NCBI GenBank assembly: GCA_934668515.1
Contig: CAKUNS010000026.1
Location: 1 to 22,601, forward strand
Direction of reading: 5' to 3'
DNA from: an uncultured Eggerthellaceae bacterium
Lineage (GTDB): Bacteria; Actinomycetota; Coriobacteriia; Coriobacteriales; Eggerthellaceae
Length of the DNA stretch: 22,601 bases
Shown: one piece after another, positions 7,685-14,359 of the stretch
Layout of the letters: each line of letters opens with the position of its first letter
How positions within the stretch are numbered: position 1 is the stretch's first letter
The notes under the pieces: model-generated
The model's database searches: none
The model's input: only the letters and a program-made list of their open reading frames with translations
Told to the model about the DNA's origin: nothing
Program-made: the position numbers and the translations under genes

Positions 7685-8506
7685 TTATTCAGGCAGCCCC
7701 TGTTGCGGCAGCTTCTTCGTTAGCGCAAAGACAAGCACGCCGATGCCGACAGCTATCAAGGGCAACGAGAGCACCTGTCCCATTGTCAGCCAATTCGTCC
7801 CCAAAAGGTAGCCCAGCTGAATGTCGGGCTGGCGGACGAACTCGATCAGGAACCTGCACAGTCCGTACAGGATAAGGAACACACCCAAATGCGTGCCGCG
7901 CGGGAACGGCGGCTTCTTACGCGACAACGCGAACAGCACGATGAACAGCAGCACACCCTCAAGCAGGGCTTCATACAGCTGAGATGGATGACGGGGCAGC
8001 ATGCCCGCCGAACCACCGAAGACGACGCCCCACGGAACATCGGTGACCGCGCCCCACAGCTCGCCGTTGACGAAGTTGGCGCAACGACCGAAGAACAAGC
8101 CGATAGGAGCCGCAACCACACCCATATCGGCCAGCGTCAAATACGGAATACCGGTCATCTTCGCCGCAGCGATGCCCGAAAAAAGCGCGCCGATCAGCCC
8201 GCCGTGGAAGCTCATGCCACCCTGATTGAGCATCAGGATCTCCAACGGGTGCGCCAAGTAGTACCCATTTCCGTAGAATAGGCAATACCCCAAGCGAGCG
8301 CCCAAGATAACGCCGATCATCACGCAGAAGATAATGCTCAAGAGCGAATCCTCGTCGAATTTAAGCTGCCAGCGCTTCGACAGACGCCAAATCAGGATTC
8401 CCGCAAAAAGAAAGCCTGCCAAATAGGCAAGCGCATACCACCTGATGCACACCGGCCCGAAAGAGATGGCAACCGGGTCAAGGCTTTGATAGATCTGATT
8501 CAGCAT
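7685..8506 (-). CDS. lgt: Prolipoprotein diacylglyceryl transferase
   Basis: Lgt moves a diacylglyceryl group from phosphatidylglycerol onto the lipobox cysteine of prelipoproteins in the cytoplasmic membrane. The 273-residue product has about seven hydrophobic segments. It carries the family signature GRCANFVNGE (140-149), the essential-His region SFHGGLIG (His101) and HPSQLYEA (173-180). Length and motif order are normal. The ATG at 8506 has AAGGATGAGGA immediately upstream. The gene is convergent with the MFS-CBS gene and follows a small Cys-rich protein gene by 123 bp. A client lipoprotein, the ABC binding protein, is encoded elsewhere in this window. Confidence 0.96.
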   Translation of the reverse strand: MLNQIYQSLDPVAISFGPVCIRWYALAYLAGFLFAGILIWRLSKRWQLKFDEDSLLSIIFCVMIGVILGARLGYCLFYGNGYYLAHPLEILMLNQGGMSFHGGLIGALFSGIAAAKMTGIPYLTLADMGVVAAPIGLFFGRCANFVNGELWGAVTDVPWGVVFGGSAGMLPRHPSQLYEALLEGVLLFIVLFALSRKKPPFPRGTHLGVFLILYGLCRFLIEFVRQPDIQLGYLLGTNWLTMGQVLSLPLIAVGIGVLVFALTKKLPQQGLPE

Positions 8507-8629
8507 TCCTCATCCTTGAAAAAGCGCCCGAAACCAGGCGAACCGCATATTAAACAGCTGTTGAAAACCGTTCACGTTCACAAGGATGATACCAGCGCAC
8601 ACAGCCCCCGCCGTGCGCGTCAAGAAAAG

Positions 8630-8917
8630 CTAGAACAAAAAACGAGCGCCACCGTACAGTTTGTCTGTCTCTTTGCGATCTTTGACGTCAGGACCGTACT
8701 TCAGGAAGAACTCGCACGAGCGACACACCTCTTTCGGAGCGCGATCGTAATCGCGGTCGGGATTGAGCAGCAGCTCGAAATCAGTTGCCACCACATGCGT
8801 CGGTCGATCGCAAATGGTATTGATGCAGTCCGACGGACACAGGTCGTCACCCAGGTTATGAGGGCAGCGACCCTGCCACTCTTCATCGCATCCGCGCGTT
8901 TCCCAACATTTCGCCAT
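8630..8917 (-). CDS. Small cysteine-rich CW-motif protein, putative metal or Fe-S binder
   Basis: A 95-residue protein with eight cysteines, at 4, 10, 18, 27, 31, 36, 65 and 68. It opens with AKCWETRGC, a Cys-Trp motif I associate with small 'two-CW' type proteins, and later has CRSCEFFLKYG, a CxxC followed by aromatic residues. There is no signal peptide or membrane segment, so it should be cytoplasmic and bind zinc or an Fe-S cluster. I chose ATG 8917 over 8941 because a perfect AGGAGG lies 5 nt before it, and because the Cys-rich domain begins there. It sits between lgt and a NifU-type Fe-S carrier gene on the same strand. The function is unknown. Confidence 0.78.
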   Translation of the reverse strand: MAKCWETRGCDEEWQGRCPHNLGDDLCPSDCINTICDRPTHVVATDFELLLNPDRDYDRAPKEVCRSCEFFLKYGPDVKDRKETDKLYGGARFLF

Positions 8918-9029
8918 AGGTTCCTCCTTGTCTTGCAGCATGGTATCACCGAACGGGAACCCGAAGGTCGCCCATCGACCAAGGATCGGTCAAGGGGCGC
9001 TTAAGGAAAAGGATACGCCGCAAACGAAC

Positions 9030-9053
9030 AAGGACGACCCGAAGGCCGCCCTT
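9030..9053 (-). terminator. Terminator after the NifU-domain gene
   Basis: On the minus strand a 10-bp stem with a TTCG tetraloop (9044-9053 with 9030-9039) lies 30 bp past the stop and is followed by GTTCGTTTG. Its two G-T pairs fit only the minus-strand RNA, which fixes the direction. Confidence 0.75.
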
Positions 9054-9083
9054 GCGCTTGGTTCGATTCTGTCGAAACCGAAA

Positions 9084-9332
9084 TTATTCCTCGGCGTCCT
9101 CGTCGACCATGGGGACGACGCGAACAACGCCGGGGACGCGCTCGCGCAGAACACGCTCAATGCCGTTGGCAAGCGTGAGCTCGGACAGCGGGCAGCCACG
9201 GCAAGCACCGGTAAGCTCGACCGTGACGATGCCGTCTTCGGACACGTCAACGAGCCTGACGTCGCCGCCATCGGCAAGCAGGCTAGGACGGACAAGGTCC
9301 AGAACCGCTGCAACATCGTATTTATCTACCAC
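9084..9332 (-). CDS. NifU C-terminal-domain (Nfu-type) Fe-S cluster carrier
   Basis: An 82-residue Nfu/NifU C-terminal-domain protein that carries or hands over [4Fe-4S] clusters to apo-proteins in the cytoplasm. The hallmark is the CxxC at Cys44/Cys47 within GACRGCPLSELTL, preceded by RPSLLADGGDV (15-25), which is typical of the family. I start at GTG 9332. AAGGAG stands 8 nt before it, whereas the ATG at 9356 lies upstream of that ribosome site and adds eight unconserved residues. It is a stand-alone gene with its own hairpin terminator and a likely -10 (TAAAAT with an upstream TG) at 9371-9376. A plausible client is the four-cluster Fe-S protein at 2563-3714, but that is only inference. 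Confidence 0.9.
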   Translation of the reverse strand: MVDKYDVAAVLDLVRPSLLADGGDVRLVDVSEDGIVTVELTGACRGCPLSELTLANGIERVLRERVPGVVRVVPMVDEDAEE

Positions 9333-9370
9333 GATGATCTCTCCTTCTGTTCGCATTTTTGATCAGGTGG

Positions 9371-9376
9371 ATTTTA
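9371..9376 (-). promoter_or_regulatory. Extended -10 of the NifU-domain gene
   Basis: Minus-strand TGATAAAAT holds -10 TAAAAT (9371-9376) in extended form, 39 bp ahead of the GTG start. No good -35 is seen at the usual distance. Confidence 0.4.
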
Positions 9377-9427
9377 TCACAGCGTCACACCAGGGACGTG
9401 CGCGCATACAAATCCCAATCAAAGACG

Positions 9428-11035
9428 CTATTTGCTGGGCTTGTAGTCGCCGCCCAAGATAACAAGCACATCGGTATCGTATTCGTAATAACCCTGACCC
9501 TTCACGGCACGGCCCACGCCAAGGGCGTTGATAACTGTCTGGGCGCGCTCAAGGCCGTTGTCCTTGTCGTAAATGACCAAGGTTTGCTCGTAGATCTGCT
9601 GATCGGCATTACCCGACTTCTCAACCTTGAAGCCAAGCTTGGTCAGCTTATCGGTAGTGGTTGTTGCGGCGCCAGTGATAGAGGCGCCGTTTCGCACTTC
9701 GATGGTGAAGCTGCCAGGATCAACCGTCTCGATGGTGGATTTGCCCGCCTCGGTGTTGCCTTCGTCAAGGTCAGACATGATGGTCTTCCACGAGCTGGTA
9801 GACGGGATGAAATACGTCGTCGAGCCAGACGCGATGCTTGACTGCGTTTTCTCGTAGCCCGGAACCGAAACCATGGTGAAATCCGACGCCTTCATATCGG
9901 AAAGCGATCCAGCCAAGGAGATGATGTCGTTCGAAGACATGTCCGTCTTGAAATACGGCGCGATGTCCGAAAGCACGTTTGCAAACGAAAGCGATCCGGT
10001 GTCGAACAACTTGGAGAGCAATGCGCTGGCGAACTTCACCTGATTCTGAAGCTGTCCGTCAAGACCGCCGCTGACATTGGTGGCGCGCTGGAACACAACG
10101 GCCTGCTGGCCATTCAGCGTTTGATCGCCTGCGGGAATGTAGATGTCGCCCGCGTTGGGGTCGTCGATTTCCTGGGAAAGGCTGAGGTCAACGCCGCCCA
10201 ACCGATCAACCAGCTTGACGAGATCGCCCTCTTCCAGCTTGAAATAGTGCGCGATGTCGACGTCGGCGAAGGTTTTCACGGCGTTGATGAACGCAGCGTC
10301 GCCCTTCTGCTGCACACTTGCCAGCTGCAAGGTCTCACTTTCGTACGTGACCTGCAGGTTTGCCGGAATCGGAACGAATGTGACCGCCCTCGAAGAAGCA
10401 TCCACACGCGTAAGGAAGATGACGTCGGGGCCGTCGTTGTCCAACGTTGCCGACGCTGATCCCAGCTCGACTGAGATCAGCGTGTAGAACGGCTTGCTGT
10501 CCTTCACGGCAGTAAGGGCCGACTTCGCATCGGACTTGCCAAGACCGGTGTTGCCGCCCACCGTGTTGTTGTACGTGAAGACGCCGGCGCCAACAGCCAA
10601 GCCGACGATCAGCAGAACGCCCGCAGCAAGCAGAGCGATGCCGCGCATGCGCGAGCGATGCTGGATCTGCTTGGCATATTGACGCTGGCTGACGCGTTGA
10701 TTGTAAGCGCGTTTGCCTTCACGCGAGCCGGTGTTGGGAACGAACGCCTGAACCTCGCCACGAACAGCGCGGTTGCGTTTGCGGCTGCTTGAAAACGACA
10801 CGCTGGAGGCATTCATCTTGCGGCCGCCCGCCTGAACGGAAGGGCGCACGTGAGTGCCAACCATGTTGTCGCTTACATGTCGTGACGTGCGGCGCGATTG
10901 CTTCGCGTTGAAGTTGGCAGGCCGACCGCTTCGCTGGCCGCCCACATGGCTTCCCCGCGAGCCTGTACGCGAGCTGGGGCGCGAGGAGCTGCGCTGGCTA
11001 CCCCTTTGCTGGCTGTAACGCTGATCTCGAGGCAT
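9428..11035 (-). CDS. LCP (LytR-CpsA-Psr) family protein with degenerate catalytic site and LytR_C domain
   Basis: A 535-residue single-pass membrane protein. Residues 1-130 are a very basic, Arg/Ser/Gln-rich cytoplasmic tail. A membrane anchor spans about 132-153. An extracellular LCP domain covers roughly 183-345, and a LytR_C domain 442-529. LCP enzymes join wall polymers to peptidoglycan using conserved arginines. Here the strand normally ending in IPRD reads IPANLQV (223-229), and the later R-rich helix, usually with GR..RQ, reads GQLQNQ (327-332). Arg210 and Arg317 remain. Loss of those residues suggests a non-catalytic or altered LCP protein, which is inference. The ATG lies 6 bp after the murA stop with only a weak ribosome site, so translation is probably coupled to murA. 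Confidence 0.87.
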   Translation of the reverse strand: MPRDQRYSQQRGSQRSSSRPSSRTGSRGSHVGGQRSGRPANFNAKQSRRTSRHVSDNMVGTHVRPSVQAGGRKMNASSVSFSSSRKRNRAVRGEVQAFVPNTGSREGKRAYNQRVSQRQYAKQIQHRSRMRGIALLAAGVLLIVGLAVGAGVFTYNNTVGGNTGLGKSDAKSALTAVKDSKPFYTLISVELGSASATLDNDGPDVIFLTRVDASSRAVTFVPIPANLQVTYESETLQLASVQQKGDAAFINAVKTFADVDIAHYFKLEEGDLVKLVDRLGGVDLSLSQEIDDPNAGDIYIPAGDQTLNGQQAVVFQRATNVSGGLDGQLQNQVKFASALLSKLFDTGSLSFANVLSDIAPYFKTDMSSNDIISLAGSLSDMKASDFTMVSVPGYEKTQSSIASGSTTYFIPSTSSWKTIMSDLDEGNTEAGKSTIETVDPGSFTIEVRNGASITGAATTTTDKLTKLGFKVEKSGNADQQIYEQTLVIYDKDNGLERAQTVINALGVGRAVKGQGYYEYDTDVLVILGGDYKPSK

Positions 11036-11041
11036 ATGAAG

Positions 11042-12313
11042 CTAGTCCCTGACCTCGCGACGGACATCGGCGCCAAGCGAGGAGAGCTTGCCCACATAGT
11101 CCTCGTAACCGCGGTCGATATGCGCGATGTTGTGAACATCGGTCTCACCGTCGGCGACAATGCCCGCAAGAACGATTGCGGCACCGGCACGCAGATCGGT
11201 AGAGGAAACGGGAGCGCCTTCAAGGTGCGAGACACCGCGCACGATGGCATGATGACCATCGATAGTGATGTCGGCGCCCATGCGCTTAAGCTCGGCAGCG
11301 AACATGAAGCGACTCTCGAAGATATTCTCGGTGATAACCGAGGTGCCCTCGGCCAAAGATGCCAGAAGCATGAACTGCGCCTGAAGGTCGGTGGGGAAAC
11401 CGGGATGCGGAAGCGTCTGGATATCGACCGGCTTCAAGGGCTGGTCGCGCGAAATGGTAAGCCAATCATCGCCCGTCTCGACTGTGCAGCCCATGGCGCG
11501 GAACTTCATAACGGCCATATGCAGATACTCGGGATCGACGCCACGAACGGTAACGGGACCGCCAGTAAGCGCGCCACCCGTAAGGAACGTGCCCGCCTCG
11601 ATGCGATCACCCACCGTGGTGTGCTCGCACGGGTGCATAGACGAAAGCTCAACGCCTTCGATCTCGATAAGGGAGGTGCCGGCGCCGGTGATCTTGGCGC
11701 CCATTTCGTTGAGCATATTGGCAAGATCGACGATCTCGGGCTCGCGAGCGGCGTTCTCGATGATGGTGTTGCCCTGCGCCACGACGGCGGCCATCATAAG
11801 GTTCTCGGTGGCACCGACGCTTGGGAAGTCGAGCGAAACCTGGTTGCCATGAAGGCCGTTGGGCGTTTCAGCGTGAAGCGAGCCGTGCTCGGTTTTGAAG
11901 GTGACACCAAGGGCCTGAAGGCCTGCAAGGTGCATGTCGATCTTGCGGGCGCCGATTTGACAGCCGCCCGGCATAGCCACAACTGCGCGGCCGAAACGAC
12001 CGACAAGCGGGCCTAGAACCGAAATGCTGGCGCGCATCTTGGAAACAAGCTCGTACGGAGCCTCCTGCTTGTCGACGCCCGAAGTGTCGATGCGAACGGT
12101 GTGCCCCTCGCGCTTGATCTTAGCGCCCAAACAGGAAAGAACATCGGACATAACCTGGATATCCGAGATATGCGGAACATTATGAATAACGCTTTCGCCG
12201 CAGCCCAGAAGCGATGCAGCAAGCAATTTAAGTGCGGAATTCTTCGCGCCGGCCACGTGAACCTCGCCGGAAAATGCGTTATTACCCCGAACTACGATGA
12301 TCTCTTCAGACAT
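11042..12313 (-). CDS. murA: UDP-N-acetylglucosamine 1-carboxyvinyltransferase
   Basis: MurA transfers enolpyruvate from PEP to UDP-GlcNAc, the first committed step of peptidoglycan synthesis, in the cytoplasm. The 423-residue product shows the N-terminal AGAKNSALKL with the substrate-binding Lys24 and Asn25. It has the active-site loop PGGCQIGARKID with catalytic Cys118 (the residue alkylated by fosfomycin) and FPTDLQAQ further on. I start at ATG 12313. GGTGG stands 5 nt before it, and the product then begins like other MurA proteins. The ATG at 12364 falls inside the likely -10 box. The LCP gene follows 6 bp downstream, giving a two-gene wall operon. Confidence 0.96.
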   Translation of the reverse strand: MSEEIIVVRGNNAFSGEVHVAGAKNSALKLLAASLLGCGESVIHNVPHISDIQVMSDVLSCLGAKIKREGHTVRIDTSGVDKQEAPYELVSKMRASISVLGPLVGRFGRAVVAMPGGCQIGARKIDMHLAGLQALGVTFKTEHGSLHAETPNGLHGNQVSLDFPSVGATENLMMAAVVAQGNTIIENAAREPEIVDLANMLNEMGAKITGAGTSLIEIEGVELSSMHPCEHTTVGDRIEAGTFLTGGALTGGPVTVRGVDPEYLHMAVMKFRAMGCTVETGDDWLTISRDQPLKPVDIQTLPHPGFPTDLQAQFMLLASLAEGTSVITENIFESRFMFAAELKRMGADITIDGHHAIVRGVSHLEGAPVSSTDLRAGAAIVLAGIVADGETDVHNIAHIDRGYEDYVGKLSSLGADVRREVRD

Positions 12314-12362
12314 CGAAACCACCCCAGCAGTGTTGTCGTTTGCAGTACGTTTCAATGCTTCC

Positions 12363-12368
12363 ATTATA
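12363..12368 (-). promoter_or_regulatory. Candidate -10 box of the murA operon
   Basis: A perfect minus-strand TATAAT (12363-12368) lies about 50 bp ahead of the murA start. Its spacer and -35 position fall inside the tsf terminator hairpin, and the -35 (GGTCAA) is poor. The promoter may be weak or need an activator. Confidence 0.45.
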
Positions 12369-12372
12369 CGAA

Positions 12373-12402
12373 GAAGCCCGCCGGTTTGACCCGACGGGCT
12401 TC
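12373..12402 (-). terminator. Terminator of the rpsB-tsf operon
   Basis: On the minus strand a 12-bp stem with one T-G pair (12391-12402 with 12373-12384, 6-nt loop) is followed by TTCGTATAAT. It lies about 90 bp beyond tsf. The wobble pair fits only the minus-strand RNA. Confidence 0.72.
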
Positions 12403-12489
12403 CTGTTTACGCGATAGATTCGCAAGGGTAAATGAAACCCCTTGGACTACGCGGCTCGCTCGTTCCGAGGAACTCGCGACCACGGGCTA

Positions 12490-13353
12490 TTATTCACCCA
12501 AAGCGAAACGCACGAAGTTAGCAATCTTGATGGTGCCGCCGAGCTGCTTGGCGGTAGCATCGGTGTACTGCTGGATGGTCTGGTCGGAATTCTTGACGAA
12601 CTCCTGCTCGGTAAGGCAGTTCTCCTTGTAGAACTTCTCTAGACGGCCAGTGGCGATCTTCTCCTGGATGGCCTCGGGCTTGCCGGACTCAGCAGCCTGA
12701 GCCTTGTAGATGCTCATCTCGTGCTCGACAACCTCAGCAGGAACCTGCTCGCGGTTAGCGGCAACGGCGGGGATAGCAGCAACCTGCATAGCGACGTCGC
12801 GGCCATAAGCCTGGAACTCGTCGGTAGCGGGGTCGATGCCCTCAACCTCGAACTCAACCAGAACGCCGATCTTGCCACCCATGTGGATGTAAGAAGCGAC
12901 AGCGCCGGCCTCGACGACCTGGACGCGCTTGAGGGTGGTGTTCTCGCCCATAACATGGACGCAGTCGGTGAGGATAGCCTCAACGGTCTCGCCGTCAGCG
13001 TCAGCAGCAGCCTTAAGAGCCTCGACGTCGGAGATCTTGTTGTCAAGAGCAACCTTAGCCATGCGCTCGGCGTAAGCCTTGAACTTCTCGTTCATGCCAA
13101 CGAAGTCGGTCTCGCAGTTAAGCTCGAGAACGACACCGGCCTTGGCATCGTCGGACAGAAGAGCAACGACGGTACCCTCGTTGGTAGCACGGCCGGCCTT
13201 CTTGGCAGCAGCGGCAAGACCACGGGTACGCAGAACGTCGATGGCCTTTTCCATTTCGCCTTCGACCTCGGCCAGAGCCTTCTTGCACTCCATCATGCCA
13301 GCGCCGGTCATCTCGCGAAGTTCCTTAACCATGGCAGCGGTGATGTTAGCCAT
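12490..13353 (-). CDS. tsf: Translation elongation factor Ts
   Basis: EF-Ts is the cytoplasmic nucleotide-exchange factor that recycles EF-Tu from the GDP to the GTP form. The 287-residue product starts MANITAAMVKELREMTGAG and carries the family signature TGAGMMECKKAL (16-27). The core NCETDFVGMN motif that contacts EF-Tu follows, and then a C-terminal EF-Ts domain with VVEHEM and EKIATGRLEKFYKE. Length matches actinobacterial EF-Ts. I start at ATG 13353, with AAAGGAA upstream; 13395 would add 14 Arg-rich residues that overlap the rpsB-tsf hairpin. rpsB lies 57 bp upstream, the usual gene order. Confidence 0.97.
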   Translation of the reverse strand: MANITAAMVKELREMTGAGMMECKKALAEVEGEMEKAIDVLRTRGLAAAAKKAGRATNEGTVVALLSDDAKAGVVLELNCETDFVGMNEKFKAYAERMAKVALDNKISDVEALKAAADADGETVEAILTDCVHVMGENTTLKRVQVVEAGAVASYIHMGGKIGVLVEFEVEGIDPATDEFQAYGRDVAMQVAAIPAVAANREQVPAEVVEHEMSIYKAQAAESGKPEAIQEKIATGRLEKFYKENCLTEQEFVKNSDQTIQQYTDATAKQLGGTIKIANFVRFALGE

Positions 13354-13371
13354 GCGTGTTCCTTTCCTTCG

Positions 13372-13393
13372 AAAAGCCCGCCCGAAGGCGGGC
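13372..13393 (-). terminator. Attenuator hairpin between rpsB and tsf
   Basis: On the minus strand GCCCGCC-TTCG-GGCGGGC (13393 down to 13376) is followed by TTTTC, ending just before the tsf ribosome site. A perfect 7-bp GC stem with a stable tetraloop and a short T-run fits partial termination, giving more S2 than EF-Ts. It could instead be an RNA stability element. Confidence 0.65.
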
Positions 13394-13410
13394 ACATGCA
13401 GTTATTTGAA

Positions 13411-14151
13411 CTACTCGGCAGCAGCTTCAGCTGCGGGGGCCTCAGCGGCCATTTCCTCGGCGGTAACCGGGGCACCGATGCCGGCGATAGCAGCGTCGGC
13501 AATGAAGTCGGCAAGCAACTTGACCGAACGGATGGCATCGTCGTTTGCGGGGATGCCGTAATCGACGTCGTCGGGATCGCAGTTGGTATCGAGGGTGCCG
13601 ACAACCGGGATGTTCAGGCGCTCAGCCTCGTTGATGGCGATGCCCTCACGGTTGGTGTCGATGACGAAGATGGCGTCGGGGGTCTTAGCCATGTTGCGGA
13701 TGCCGTTGAGGTTGGTCTGCAGCTTGGCAAGTTCCTTGTGCAGCAGGATCTGCTCCTTCTTGGGGAGGAGAGCCATGCGGCCGTCGGCGTCCATAGCCTC
13801 GAGCTCTTCCATGCGCTTCACGCGGGAGCGGATGGTGGTGAAGTTGGTGAGCATGCCGCCGAGCCAGCGAGCGTTGACGTAAGGCATGCCGCAACGGTTG
13901 GCAGCATCGGCAACGGCTTCCTGAGCCTGCTTCTTGGTGCCGACGAAGAGGATGGTGCCGCCGTTCTTGGTGAGCTCGGAGACGAAGGTGTAGGCCTGGT
14001 CGAGACCGAGAAGGGTCTGCTTCAGGTCGAGGATGTAGATGTCGCCACGGTTGCCGAAGATGTAGGGCTTCATCTTGGGGTTCCAGCGACGGGTCTGATG
14101 ACCGAAGTGCGCACCTGCGTCAAGCAGGGTCTGAATACTGACTTTCGCCAT
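13411..14151 (-). CDS. rpsB: 30S ribosomal protein S2
   Basis: S2 is a late-assembling protein of the small ribosomal subunit. The 246-residue product begins MAKVSIQTLLDAGAHFGHQ, the family's N-terminal block, followed by RRWNPKMKPYIFGNRGDIYI. It contains the conserved NARWLGGMLTNF and IPVVGTLDTNCDPD segments. The end is a low-complexity Ala/Glu tail, common in actinobacterial S2. I start at ATG 14151: GGAG lies 8 nt before it, whereas the ATG two codons earlier (14157) is only 2 nt from GGAG. Genes from 14298 inward would add 49 unconserved residues. It is cotranscribed with tsf. A leader of about 128 nt separates it from the ATPase terminator. Confidence 0.97.
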   Translation of the reverse strand: MAKVSIQTLLDAGAHFGHQTRRWNPKMKPYIFGNRGDIYILDLKQTLLGLDQAYTFVSELTKNGGTILFVGTKKQAQEAVADAANRCGMPYVNARWLGGMLTNFTTIRSRVKRMEELEAMDADGRMALLPKKEQILLHKELAKLQTNLNGIRNMAKTPDAIFVIDTNREGIAINEAERLNIPVVGTLDTNCDPDDVDYGIPANDDAIRSVKLLADFIADAAIAGIGAPVTAEEMAAEAPAAEAAAE

Positions 14152-14279
14152 ATTCATTTCTCCATTCGTTAGTCCTCTGCTTTGGGTCTTCCCCGAAGTC
14201 CGCAGCCTTTTCCGGTGGCCACTAGCGGATCGAGTCGCCAAAGCATGTGTGATTAGAAACCCGTCTAGTTTAATACGAA
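14152..14279 (-). promoter_or_regulatory. rpsB leader
   Basis: This 128-bp stretch must carry the rpsB promoter or leader. I see a TATTAA just after the ATPase terminator (14272-14277) as a weak -10 candidate, an 8-bp palindrome GTGGCCAC near 14214-14221, and a small hairpin CTTC-GGG-GAAG. S2 often represses its own operon through the leader RNA, but I cannot identify a known leader fold here. Confidence 0.3.
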
Positions 14280-14317
14280 GAGGCCCTGCTGAGAACATCT
14301 AATTCCAGCAAGGCCCC
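14280..14317 (-). terminator. Terminator after the P-type ATPase gene
   Basis: On the minus strand a 12-bp stem with two wobble pairs (14306-14317 with 14280-14291, 14-nt loop) is followed by TTCGTATTAAAC. It separates the metal ATPase from rpsB. The wobbles fit only the minus-strand RNA. Confidence 0.68.
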
Positions 14318-14359
14318 AATATTCACAATTCGGCTATCCCGCGCTTGGCTCGCGATTGG

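Noticed and set aside
10898..12016. 372-codon open frame on the + strand
   Set aside because: Antisense to murA and the 5' end of the LCP gene. No ribosome site and no recognisable domain.
12403..12489. Possible RNA gene after tsf, because of GTTCC/GGAAC repeats
   Set aside because: The arms are only 5 bp and no tRNA-like arms or T-loop sequence can be built.
12721..14172. 483-codon open frame on the + strand
   Set aside because: Antisense to tsf and rpsB, both certain genes. The Val/Gly/Asp-rich product is typical of a reverse-complement reading.
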